NCBI GenBank assembly: GCA_965248805.1
Contig: CBDFKJ010000009.1
Span: 1,302,001-1,366,000, forward strand
DNA length: 64,000 nt
Direction of reading: 5' to 3'
Origin: CBDFKJ01 sp965248805
Lineage (GTDB): Bacteria > Pseudomonadota > Alphaproteobacteria > UBA6615
In this document: positions 1 through 8,051 of the stretch, one piece after another
How positions within the stretch are numbered: the stretch's first letter is position 1
How the letters are laid out: the number at the start of each line of letters is the position of its first letter
Program-made: the position numbers and the translations under genes
Notes under the pieces: model-generated
The model's database searches: none
What the model was told of the DNA's origin: nothing
What the model saw: the letters and a program-made list of their open reading frames with translations, nothing else

Positions 1-105
1 AGGGAGGGGCCGAGTCTGCCGCCACGCCTGCCTGGGAACGTGGTCGGCAAGTCGGCCGCTGGGGGAGGAGACATCGATCGGTCCCGGCGGCGCCTGGATA
101 TGCAA

Positions 106-122
106 TTGCGACGCATTCGCAA
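106..122. promoter_or_regulatory. 6-5-6 inverted repeat, Fur/Irr-like operator candidate
   Basis: The half-sites TTGCGA and TCGCAA are perfectly complementary around a 5-bp spacer, in an otherwise non-coding stretch at the left edge. The core resembles alphaproteobacterial iron-regulator boxes (TGCGA...TCGCA). Any target gene probably lies outside the window, because the nearest gene here (263-1306) ends, rather than starts, at this side. The regulator assignment is inference. Confidence 0.35.
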
Positions 123-262
123 GTCGTTTCCGTTTTCTAGGCAAGTCCTGTTGCGTGCGCAAGCAAAAATGTTGGCTCTAGCGCAGAACGCCGCGAGGAG
201 GGCGCGAGTCTGCGGCTTCGGTGCGCGAAAGCGTATCGCGAAGGAGGCGGTGGCCGCCGCCG

Positions 263-1306
263 TCAGCTGGCGCGGGGCTTGAGGAACCGTTCCTCGGCGA
301 TCGCGTCGGCGATGGTGTGAGTCGCCGTTCGTGTGACGTCGGCGCGCGTGAAAATCTCCATCAACGTGTCGGCGATCTTGTCCACGTGCCGAGTGATGGC
401 GTCGTCATCGTGGGAGGTGCCGTAGGCGACCTCGATGATGCCGCCGGCGTTGACGACATAGTCGGGCGCATAGAGGATGCCGCGCTCGGGCAGCGCCTCG
501 CCATCACTGGGTTCCGCCAATTGATTGTTCGCCGATCCGGCGATGATCTTGGCGCGTATGCGCGGCACGGTCTGATCGCTCAAGACGCCGCCGAGCGCGC
601 AGGGCGCCAGCACATCGACGTCTGCCTCGATGATGGCGTCGGTCGCGACCGGTTCGGCGCCGAATTCGTCGCCCGCACGCGCGACCGTGTCCCGATTGAT
701 GTCGCTGACAACCAATTCGGCACCGTCGTCGTGCAGGTACTTGCACAACGGATAGCCGACCTGTCCCAGACCCTGCACCGCCACGCGTACGCTCTCCAGA
801 TCGCCGGCGTTGCGCTTGAGTTTGTATTGAACGGCGGCGCGAATGCCTTTGTAGACGCCGTAGGCTGTGTAGGGGGACGGGTTGCCGCAGCCCTCGGTCG
901 TGCACGCGACGTGAGGCGTGGTCTCGGCGATGACGTCCATGTCCGCGACGGTCGTGCCGACATCCTCGGCGATCACGTAGCGGCCGCCCAACGAGTCGAC
1001 AAAGCGGCCCATGGCGCGTAGCAATTCCGGGCTCTTGTGGCGCTTGGCATCGCCGATGATGACCGCCTTGCCGCCGCCGAAGGGCAGGTCCGCCAGCGCC
1101 GACTTGTAGGTCATTCCACGTGCCAGCCGCAGCGCGTCGGTCAGGGCCTCGGCGTCGGAGGCATACGGCCACATGCGGCAGCCGCCCACCGCGGGCCCAC
1201 GATTGGTGTTGTGAATGGCGATAATGGCGCGCAGGCCGGCGTCGGTGTCGTGGTGGAACGCGATGTGTTCGTGGCGGTCGAATTCGCGATGCGTAAAGAC
1301 GGTCAT
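263..1306 (-). CDS. Glu/Leu/Phe/Val dehydrogenase, leucine-dehydrogenase type
   Basis: A 347-residue NAD(P)-dependent amino-acid dehydrogenase that would interconvert branched-chain or related amino acids and 2-oxo acids with release of ammonia. The N-terminal dimerisation domain has the family GPAVGGCR stretch (about residues 38-44) and the catalytic lysine motif LPFGGGK (74-80). The C-terminal Rossmann domain opens with GLGQVG at about 177. Length matches leucine dehydrogenases (about 350 aa) and is shorter than glutamate dehydrogenases (about 420). It is transcribed leftward and alone, divergent from the gene at 1551. Exact substrate cannot be read from sequence. Confidence 0.88.
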   Translation of the reverse strand: MTVFTHREFDRHEHIAFHHDTDAGLRAIIAIHNTNRGPAVGGCRMWPYASDAEALTDALRLARGMTYKSALADLPFGGGKAVIIGDAKRHKSPELLRAMGRFVDSLGGRYVIAEDVGTTVADMDVIAETTPHVACTTEGCGNPSPYTAYGVYKGIRAAVQYKLKRNAGDLESVRVAVQGLGQVGYPLCKYLHDDGAELVVSDINRDTVARAGDEFGAEPVATDAIIEADVDVLAPCALGGVLSDQTVPRIRAKIIAGSANNQLAEPSDGEALPERGILYAPDYVVNAGGIIEVAYGTSHDDDAITRHVDKIADTLMEIFTRADVTRTATHTIADAIAEERFLKPRAS

Positions 1307-1550
1307 GCCCCGTACCTTCGCCTCGATGCGTTTGGTGAGCGCACTGTCACCGTCCGTTTAAGATGCGGGTTCGCCGTTAATTTTCAATGAAATATCAATA
1401 GGTTGTGATCCAGGGTCGAATGCTGCGCGGGCGCTTGCGATCAAATATCGGTGGCACATTGCCGGCGAGCAATCGCGACACAATATTTCGTTTCACGGAT
1501 TGGCCGCGCCCGGCTGGTTACAGTAACTTGGCGGCCGGAGGGTTGCGGAC

Positions 1551-1784
1551 ATGAAGGCCTCATCGGATCTGCGTGTACCACCGCCGATCTGGCTGCAGCC
1601 GGACGGCGCACGGGTGTCGTGTACCGAAAAGCTGAAGGTGCTGGAGGAAAACCTCGGCGAGATCCAGGAGATCTGCCAGGAGGCGCTGGAAGACGGCATT
1701 CTGATGGGCTGTGACGAGGCCCAGCTCCGGACCTACCTGCATCAACTCGTCGAGGCCTTGAACAACCCCTACAGGAACGACTGA
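1551..1784 (+). CDS. Small conserved hypothetical protein (77 aa)
   Basis: A short acidic, helix-rich protein without signal peptide or membrane segment. It contains a run of Glu-rich helix followed by the phrase GCDEAQ, and resembles small proteins of unknown function common in Alphaproteobacteria (from memory of the family, not searched). The ATG follows a GGAGGG-type ribosome site. It lies 36 bp before the nucleoside hydrolase gene and may be co-transcribed. The 244 bp between it and the divergent dehydrogenase gene must hold both promoters, but no convincing -35/-10 pair was picked out. No function is proposed. Confidence 0.65.
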   Translation: MKASSDLRVPPPIWLQPDGARVSCTEKLKVLEENLGEIQEICQEALEDGILMGCDEAQLRTYLHQLVEALNNPYRND

Positions 1785-1820
1785 AGCGCGGGCCGGATCA
1801 AGCCGGCCACAGGCGGGGCG

Positions 1821-2762
1821 ATGGCCGCGCGGTCCATCATTATCGATTGCGATCCCGGACAGGACGACGCGGTCATGCTGCTGCTGGCGTTGGCCTCGCC
1901 GGAGGAACTGGACGTCCGCAGCATTACCACAGTCGCCGGCAACGTGCCGCTGGATCTGACCCAGCGCAACGCCCGCATCATGTGCGATCTGGCCGGGCGC
2001 ACCGAGGTGCCGGTCTACGCCGGCTGTCCACGGCCGATGGTGCGCGACCTGATCACCGCCGAGGCGGTGCATGGCCAAACCGGTATCGACGGCATCGAAT
2101 TGTTCGACCCGGAGACGCCGCTGCAGCGCCAGCACGCGGTCGATTTCCTGGTCGAGGCGCTGATGACGGCGCCGCAGCCGATCACGTTGGTACCTGCCGG
2201 GCCGCTCACCAACATCGCCCTGGCGCTGGTCAAGGAGCCGCGTATCGCCGCCAACATCGCCCAGATCGTGTTGATGGGCGGGGCCTGGCGCGAGGGCGGC
2301 AACAGCTCGCCGGCGGCGGAGTTCAATATCCTGGTCGACCCGCACGCCGCGCATGTGGTGCTCACCTGCGGCCGGCCGATCGTGGTGATGAGCCTGGACG
2401 TCACCCACCAGGCGCTGACCACGCCCGATCGTTTAGCGGCAATCGGCGCCATCGACACCCGCGTTGGCCGCGCCGTGCGCAAGATGCTCGAATTCTACGA
2501 CCGCCACGATATCGAGAAATACGGCATGCCGGGCGGGCCGCTGCACGATCCGTGCACCATCGCCTACCTGCTGCGTCCCGACCTGTTCGCCGGCAAGGAA
2601 CTGCATGTCGCGGTCGACACGACCTCCGAAGCCTCGATGGGCGCGACGCTGGTCGACTACTGGGGCGTCACGGGCAACGCACCCAACGCCACCTGGATGC
2701 ACACTATCGACGCCGACAGCTTCTACACTCTTCTCATCGAACGGCTGGCGCGGTTGAAGTGA
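1821..2762 (+). CDS. Inosine-uridine-preferring nucleoside hydrolase family protein
   Basis: A 313-residue cytosolic hydrolase that cleaves the N-glycosidic bond of (deoxy)ribonucleosides for base salvage. The N-terminus carries the diagnostic Ca2+- and ribose-binding motif DCDPGQDDA (residues 9-17). The central LVPAGPLTNIA and MGGA motifs and the C-terminal HDPC motif of the family are also present. Length is typical (about 310 aa). Base specificity is not predictable here. It is followed by about 210 bp of DNA in which only short, unsupported reading frames are visible. Confidence 0.88.
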   Translation: MAARSIIIDCDPGQDDAVMLLLALASPEELDVRSITTVAGNVPLDLTQRNARIMCDLAGRTEVPVYAGCPRPMVRDLITAEAVHGQTGIDGIELFDPETPLQRQHAVDFLVEALMTAPQPITLVPAGPLTNIALALVKEPRIAANIAQIVLMGGAWREGGNSSPAAEFNILVDPHAAHVVLTCGRPIVVMSLDVTHQALTTPDRLAAIGAIDTRVGRAVRKMLEFYDRHDIEKYGMPGGPLHDPCTIAYLLRPDLFAGKELHVAVDTTSEASMGATLVDYWGVTGNAPNATWMHTIDADSFYTLLIERLARLK

Positions 2763-2972
2763 ACGCGCTGAGACGGGTGAGCGGGGAATGGTGACAATTA
2801 ACATTTCGTGTAGCAGGCACCGGCATACGCAAGAAAGACGGCAGCGCAACCTTTACGGTGGCCTCCGTTCGCGCGTTTTGACCTTCGACGGCGATACCTC
2901 GATCACGGTGCTGAAGGGGTAGCAGGTGCGCTGCGTCGCATACAGCACGCCTCCGATAGGGCGCTGCATTTC

Positions 2973-3094
2973 TCAGTTTGCCGGTGCCTGCTGCTTTGCA
3001 TCGAGAATGCCCAGGTCACGAAGGACGGTTGCCAGGGCTGCCGCTGCCCACCTGTGTCCCTCGACGGAGTAGTGATAGTCATACGGGAGCTTAG
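2973..3094 (-). pseudogene. 3' remnant of an SGNH/GDSL hydrolase-like gene, cut by IS1182-like copy 1
   Basis: Reading leftward from the IS boundary there is an open frame of about 40 codons ending in TGA at 2973-2975. It includes YDYHYSVEGHRWAAAALA, which fits the C-terminal block of SGNH-type hydrolases (catalytic His in a GHxxxA context). There is no start codon, because the frame runs straight into the IS end at 3095. The 5' part was not found on the other side of the IS (4549-4749), which suggests deletion as well as insertion. Family call is from the motif only. Confidence 0.5.
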
Positions 3095-4548
3095 CAGCCC
3101 GTTGACGAAGTCCGGCGTGTCTGATTCTGTCTGAACATAGAGATTTAGACGGGCGTCGTGCGATGGCATTGAGACGACAGAGCGAGGTTCAGGGTGACCT
3201 CGTGGTGACATGGGCGGAGATGCCGCGTTCGCCTGGACACGCGTTTTCCGACCGGCTGCATGAGTTGCTGACCGAGTCTGGCTTTGACGGCTTCGTGGAG
3301 GCGACGTGCAAGCCATACTACGCACCTCGGATGGGGGCTCCTTCGCTGCCGCCGGGGCGTTATTTCCGGATGCACATGATCGGCTATTTCGAGGGCATCG
3401 GCAGCGAGCGCGGCATCGCTTGGCGCTGTTCGGATTCGCTGTCGCTTCGCGCGTTTCTGCGGTTGGCGAACCGGGACAAGGTTCCCGATCATTCCTGGTT
3501 GTCGAAGACGCGCGGCCGGCTGCCGCACGAGGTCCATGAAAAGGTTTTCGACTGGGTTCTGGCTCTCGTCGCCGCGCGCGGTCTGGTGAAGGGCGAGCGG
3601 ATCGGCGTCGACGGCTCGACGATGGAAGCCAACGCCGCCCTGCGAGCCATCGTGCGGCGCGATAGCGGCGAGACCTATCGCGAGATGCTGACGCAAATGG
3701 CGAAGGAGAGTGGCGTCGAAACGCCGACGATCGACGACCTCGTCCGGCTCGATCGCCGGCGGAAGGGCAAGAAGCTTTCGAACAAGGATTGGACGAGCCC
3801 GACCGATCCTGATGCGAAGATCGCGCGGATGAAGGACGGCACCACGCATCTGGCCTACAAGCCCGAGCACGCGGTCGATCTCGATACCGGCGTCATCGTT
3901 GCGGCACCGATCTATCCAGCCGATGAAGGCGACACGACGACTTTGCCTGGGACGCTGGAGGCGGCCGCGCGCAACCTCGCCGAGGTCGGTCTGGCTCCAA
4001 CACGGGCAGAGCCCTGCAGTCTCGTTGGCGACAAGGGCTATCATTCACGCGAGGGGCTGAAAGACCTCGACGGCGGCGTCTGGAAAACGCGGATCTCCGA
4101 GCCGGAGCCCGCCAACGGCTATCTGCGCTGGCATGGCGACCAGGCGGCACGTCAGGCTGTCTACGCCAACCGGGCGCGATTGAAGTCCGGCGTCGCGCGG
4201 AACGCCATGCGCAGGCGCGGTGAGATGGTCGAGCGCAGCTTCGCCCATGTCCTCGACCGTGGCGGCATGCGCCGCGCGTTGCTGCGGGCGCGCGAGAACG
4301 TCCACAAACGCTACCTGATCCATGTCGCCGGGTTCAATCTCGGCATTCTGATGCGCGCGCTGTTCGGATCAGGCACGCCGAGGGAGGCTGCGAGTGCAAA
4401 GAGCACCCTTTTGTTCGTTATTCAGTTCGATGCTGCCCTGGCGATCGCCATCGTGGCGAACATCGAAGGCAAACCAGCCATGCTCGTTATCATCATCATC
4501 GTCGCCCCCAAAACCGATTGATCAAAGCGCGACTTCATCACCGGGCTG
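3095..4548 (+). mobile_element. IS1182-like insertion sequence, copy 1 (1454 bp)
   Basis: The ends are imperfect inverted repeats (left CAGCCCGTTGACGAAGTC, right end reading inward CAGCCCGGTGATGAAGTC) enclosing one transposase gene. Copy 2 at 33832-35285 has the same length and ends in the opposite orientation. The flanks of this copy are TTAG (3091-3094) and TTAA (4549-4552), so no exact 4-bp duplication survives. Comparing the copies by eye, I saw three silent differences near 3886-3992. Confidence 0.9.
3163..4521 (+). CDS. IS1182-like (IS5/IS4-superfamily DDE) transposase
   Basis: A 452-residue DDE transposase with an N-terminal DUF772-type region (about residues 20-110) and a DDE domain. 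The first Asp lies in GVDGSTMEANA (about 148-158). The conserved phrase SNKDWTSPTDPDAKIARM and the later VGDKGYHS and VERSFAHVLDRGG blocks supply the remaining acidic residues. The protein is identical to that of copy 2. The C-terminal 30 residues are hydrophobic. It appears full length and intact. Confidence 0.9.
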   Translation: MALRRQSEVQGDLVVTWAEMPRSPGHAFSDRLHELLTESGFDGFVEATCKPYYAPRMGAPSLPPGRYFRMHMIGYFEGIGSERGIAWRCSDSLSLRAFLRLANRDKVPDHSWLSKTRGRLPHEVHEKVFDWVLALVAARGLVKGERIGVDGSTMEANAALRAIVRRDSGETYREMLTQMAKESGVETPTIDDLVRLDRRRKGKKLSNKDWTSPTDPDAKIARMKDGTTHLAYKPEHAVDLDTGVIVAAPIYPADEGDTTTLPGTLEAAARNLAEVGLAPTRAEPCSLVGDKGYHSREGLKDLDGGVWKTRISEPEPANGYLRWHGDQAARQAVYANRARLKSGVARNAMRRRGEMVERSFAHVLDRGGMRRALLRARENVHKRYLIHVAGFNLGILMRALFGSGTPREAASAKSTLLFVIQFDAALAIAIVANIEGKPAMLVIIIIVAPKTD

Positions 4549-4744
4549 TTAAGCCGCTGCCGCGCTCCGGCATCCTGCGGGCACTGACAGTGTGTTGGCG
4601 CGCAAATACAATGACCGCTTGCGGATGGGCTATGGGATGGCCCAACAACGCGACCGACTGACGCCGTTGAGCGGCCGTATCCGGCCGAATATTGTAGTCG
4701 TCTTCGCCGTTTACTCGGCCGGTTTGGGACATGCGGCAAGGACC

Positions 4745-4749
4745 GACTG
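4745..4749. repeat. 5-bp target-site duplication GACTG, left side of prophage
   Basis: GACTG immediately precedes the phage terminus TGTA at 4750 and is repeated immediately after the other terminus at 44966-44970. Transposable Mu-like phages make 5-bp duplications, so this fixes the integration point. Confidence 0.93.
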
Positions 4750-5101
4750 TGTAGGGGGACAAAAGTCTTTGAGAATTGCGAAGACGTGCGAAGTGGTGCG
4801 AAGAGGTGCGACGGGGCCTTGTTATTCAAAGGCTTGCGGCGCGGCGGCGATCGGATGGTTTAGAGAAGAAAGTCTTTGTGAATCCTCCGTTCACCGGGGC
4901 GTAAATGGCTTGGAAAAGATGATTTTCGGGCCGATTCAGGGGCTGTTATTAGGCGGTAAATTGGGGCCGTTTCGAGGGGGTCGGAATCGGCCGAAAATTG
5001 CAGCAAATTCGAGGTGTCCGTAACATCAAGAATTTCGGACGCAAGGAGGAACCAGGAATTGGCGGGCAATCGGATCGGTGGTGGCGATGGTCTTGGTGCC
5101 C
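4750..5101. other. Prophage left end with transposase-binding-type sites; otherwise non-coding
   Basis: L1 is GGACAAAAGTCTTTG at 4757-4771, seven bases in from the terminal TGTA. A weaker copy (12 of 15 matches) lies at 4864-4878 in the same orientation. A motif near 4907 (GGCTTGGAAAA) is close to the complement of ATTTTCCAGCC, which occurs twice at the right end. No gene of credible length is seen in these 350 bp. Confidence 0.75.
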
Positions 5102-5725
5102 TTACTCGCGATCGGGGAGGTGACGCACATTGGCCTTTGAGTCGGCATCGGGGGCAATCAATTTGGCTGCTTCCCCCTGGGCACGATACCAGATCAAGTC
5201 CCGTACCATGCGAACGGCGCCGATCACATAGGTGAGCGCGTAGATCGAGGCTCCGATGGTCAGCCCGAGACTGGTTCGATGCAGCCAAATCGGCAAGGAT
5301 CCAATGAGTGACAGGAGGAATGCCGAGACCGTGATCACGATCGCCGAAAACAGCACGATCTGGATGTAGTCGATCAAGAAGACGCAGGTACGCACCATAT
5401 CATTCTGGCGGAGCCACTCAGCAAATCCGCTCGCCGCACATAGCTCGTAGACTTTTGCGAAACTGTTCCATCCCAAGGCAAGCAGAAGCCCGTTCATGGT
5501 GAGTAAAGCCCCAAAGAGGGCCACAAGCGAATAGGGCCTTCTCCCGTCTTCGATGGCCCAAAGATCCGCTGGCATGAAGCATGCCGCACCAACACCGGCG
5601 GCACTGCAGAACGCGAGCTTCCACGGCAGCAATCCCCACCATCGACGATCTACCCAGGACTCTTTCCAATCCGCGAGCAACTCGCGGACGAAATCAGGCC
5701 GTTCAATTGGGCGGTTTGTCTTCAT
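5102..5725 (-). CDS. Putative four-helix membrane protein, left-end accessory module, second gene
   Basis: A 207-residue protein of unknown family. About four hydrophobic segments are visible: LLPWKLAFCSAAGVGAACF, a stretch around ALFGALLTMNGLLLALGW, a long one around FSAIVITVSAFLLSLIG, and TIGASIYALTYVIGAVRMV. The C-terminus is charged and likely cytoplasmic. I chose the ATG at 5725, which overlaps the end of the upstream gene by 23 bp and suggests translational coupling. An alternative start further upstream would add about 28 basic residues. Base composition is visibly less GC-rich than the phage core. It could be an exclusion or defence membrane effector, which is inference from position only. 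Confidence 0.6.
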   Translation of the reverse strand: MKTNRPIERPDFVRELLADWKESWVDRRWWGLLPWKLAFCSAAGVGAACFMPADLWAIEDGRRPYSLVALFGALLTMNGLLLALGWNSFAKVYELCAASGFAEWLRQNDMVRTCVFLIDYIQIVLFSAIVITVSAFLLSLIGSLPIWLHRTSLGLTIGASIYALTYVIGAVRMVRDLIWYRAQGEAAKLIAPDADSKANVRHLPDRE

Positions 5726-6620
5726 GTAGCGCACCAAAGAATTCCAGCAGCGCCTTAACCACGTCCTCCTCCTCCTGTTCAACCGTTGCGCCAGCGTTGA
5801 CGTAGACACGCAGTTGGCGAGGTCCTGCTGCCTGCTTTAGGTTCTTCTCGCGCTCTCCCTCGAATTTTGGTGAGCCTATGCTGGCATCGTATCCCTGTGG
5901 GGTCGTGCCCATCGCGGCGGCGTGTCCGTAGCCGTCCTCCGAAAGGCCAGAAACCTCGGCGATCAAACCTTCCCCGCTGTTCTTCATGGTATCGTCACGT
6001 ACCGGGGTCGCGACACTCCGTAGTTTCGCCATCCGGTCCGCCTCCATGAGCCGGTGCAACTTGTCACCCGGAGCCGAAGTGCTCGGATTGAAGGGCTGTA
6101 CCGTGAACGAAAAGGAACGCAGCGCCCAACTATCCAACGCCTTGGCGAGATCCTGATGCGAACCAGCCAATTCGATACGTACGCTGCAATTCTTTTGGGT
6201 GTTGATGACAGATAGGAGCCGGCTCCGTGCAGCAGTCATGCCCAAATGAGGATCACTGGTCCGGGAGTCGATTGCCAAGACCCCGAGAAGCGGAAGGGCC
6301 ACGAATCTTCCGTATTTGATCTCGTCCGTTTCGATCAAACGCTCATCGATGTCGTCCTCGCTCCTGTTGTATTGCGCGACCGCTCGCGCCGAAATGCTCT
6401 GAGCGACATACCAGGTCAGAACCGGGTGACCGAGGGTTGTCTTACTGGCCGGTCGCATGATGAAGGTATCGAGATCGTCCGAAGACGGGTCGGCTTTCCG
6501 GTGCGCGACCATGATGCCGGTCAAGCTCTGGAGTAGGTTAAATTGCTCCAGTCGGCTGAGACCTTTTTCAAAACGAGAGAACTCATAGCGGCCAAAAGTG
6601 TACGGTACCGGCCTAGCCAC
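5703..6620 (-). CDS. Uncharacterised cytosolic protein, left-end accessory module, first gene
   Basis: A 305-residue protein with no signal peptide or membrane helix and no family I can name with confidence. The N-terminal half has an aromatic, mixed alpha/beta look. The middle contains FSFTVQPFNPS, and the C-terminal third has a glycine-rich DGYGHAAAMGTTPQGYD stretch before a short acidic tail. It overlaps the membrane-protein gene downstream, so the pair looks like one transcription unit lying outside the structural genes. This is a typical place for cargo genes. A distant resemblance to RNA- or nuclease-associated phage-defence proteins was considered but cannot be supported without a profile search. 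Confidence 0.6.
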   Translation of the reverse strand: MARPVPYTFGRYEFSRFEKGLSRLEQFNLLQSLTGIMVAHRKADPSSDDLDTFIMRPASKTTLGHPVLTWYVAQSISARAVAQYNRSEDDIDERLIETDEIKYGRFVALPLLGVLAIDSRTSDPHLGMTAARSRLLSVINTQKNCSVRIELAGSHQDLAKALDSWALRSFSFTVQPFNPSTSAPGDKLHRLMEADRMAKLRSVATPVRDDTMKNSGEGLIAEVSGLSEDGYGHAAAMGTTPQGYDASIGSPKFEGEREKNLKQAAGPRQLRVYVNAGATVEQEEEDVVKALLEFFGALHEDKPPN

Positions 6621-6830
6621 GATGCCTCTGCCTCCTGATGTTGTTTGGAAGCGAGACTATGACCCATTGAGGGCGGCAACGTAACCGTCGCTGTCCGCAG
6701 TGATACTGGAGCCGGCTGTTCTGTTGCAGAGATCAGTGGCGAGCGCTATATGGACGGTGCAGGCGTCGGCGGGGCCGCACCCCAATGGCTGGCGCCGGAT
6801 GCGGCGCGGGTTAGTGCGGTGGCCGTTGCC

Positions 6831-8051
6831 TCACCCCTTCTGAAATGTCCTCAGCCCGCTTCGCAGCCCGCTCCGCTCGCCGGTGGGGGCACCCCGAAAG
6901 AACGTGAATCCGGACCAGTTGCCGCCGTCGAGGTCGGCGACGAGGCCGAGGGTTTGTTTCTGTCCCAAATCGATCAGCTTGACGTAGCGCCGCCGGAGCG
7001 CGACGCGGCCCGAGACGGCGCTGGCGGCGAAGCCGGCCCAGATCTCGGCCGGGTCCTCGATCAGCTCGGGGATCAGAGGAAAGTAGATCTCGCGCCCATC
7101 GAGGCGCTTTGCGTCGGCGAGCATATGATCGACGAGGGCCTGGCCGACCGAGACGCGGCCGCCGATGGGATCGGTGAAGATCGCCTCGTCACCGCCGATG
7201 GCCGAACGCAGCGCTCCGCGCAAATTGTCCTCACCCGCTGCGCGCGGTCCGAGCCGCGCACGCGGCGTGACCGGCGCGAGCCGTCCCGGACTGGCCAGCC
7301 GGTTTCCGCCCGGCGCCAGCAGGTCGTCCCAGGGTCCGTGGCGCTCCTGGGCGATGAGGTCGGCGCCACGGCCGAACGCGGCCTCGCCGACATTGTAGGA
7401 CCAGCCGGGATCGATGCCGCTAGGCACCTGGATCGATACGGGGCCGTCTGGGGTGTTGATGGTTCTGGTCTCCATGCGCATCGGTGGCGCCTCGTCGGAG
7501 ATCCGGTAGCCGTAGCGCTCGAGGTCATCTTGTGAGAGCTGCTGGACGATGCAGCGGCAGCCCCAGCCGTTGGACGGATAGTGGGTCTGCCACCAGGGAT
7601 CGTCGGCGGGCAGCACGGTGCCGTGCCAGGCGGCATGCTGGCGCCGGGTGCGGGCGTCCAGCACCGAGACGTAACGCAGAAAAGGCATGCGGTCTTTGAG
7701 CCGCTGGATCTGCTGCCAGCGCCCGGCCTGATAGGCGGTGCGCAGGTTGGTCTCGAAGATGACGCGCGATCGCCAGCCGCGGCCGCCGCGGTAGGACCAG
7801 CCGTGGCGGGCGACGATGCGGTCGAAGTCGTCGCGGAAGGCGGCGAGCGTGGTGCCCTCGTCGAGCGCCTTCCCGATCGCGCCCTGGAAGTCCTCGAGCA
7901 GCGCATCGCGCTGGGCGCCGGCGATGACGAAGCCGCGGGCGTGCATGCCTTGCCACAGATCGGTCCAGGTCTCGGTGGGCAGGCGCACCTTGTTGCGGAA
8001 GAAGCCGATCGCCTCGTCGAATCCGACGTTCGTTCCCTCGACCTCGGGCAC
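6831..8051 (-). CDS. Mu F-like minor head protein with C-terminal PBECR2-type domain
   Basis: About 406 residues. The N-terminal two thirds match the Mu gpF/gp30 head-morphogenesis family, including the Cys-bearing block NGWGCRCIVQQLS near residue 185. The C-terminal 130 residues (from about AIFTDPIGGRVSVG, through LIEDPAEIWAGF and RRRYVKLIDL) fit the PBECR2 nuclease-fold domain often fused to this protein. No ATG is available at the right place. A GTG at 8051 overlaps the portal stop codon (TAGTG), which is my start choice. It is the last gene of the leftward late arm, and 210 bp without a clear gene follow it. Confidence 0.82.
   Translation of the reverse strand: MPEVEGTNVGFDEAIGFFRNKVRLPTETWTDLWQGMHARGFVIAGAQRDALLEDFQGAIGKALDEGTTLAAFRDDFDRIVARHGWSYRGGRGWRSRVIFETNLRTAYQAGRWQQIQRLKDRMPFLRYVSVLDARTRRQHAAWHGTVLPADDPWWQTHYPSNGWGCRCIVQQLSQDDLERYGYRISDEAPPMRMETRTINTPDGPVSIQVPSGIDPGWSYNVGEAAFGRGADLIAQERHGPWDDLLAPGGNRLASPGRLAPVTPRARLGPRAAGEDNLRGALRSAIGGDEAIFTDPIGGRVSVGQALVDHMLADAKRLDGREIYFPLIPELIEDPAEIWAGFAASAVSGRVALRRRYVKLIDLGQKQTLGLVADLDGGNWSGFTFFRGAPTGERSGLRSGLRTFQKG

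Noticed and set aside
2788..2922. 44-codon plus-strand frame after the nucleoside hydrolase gene
   Set aside because: No ribosome site, no recognisable motif, and compositional support is weak; treated as intergenic.
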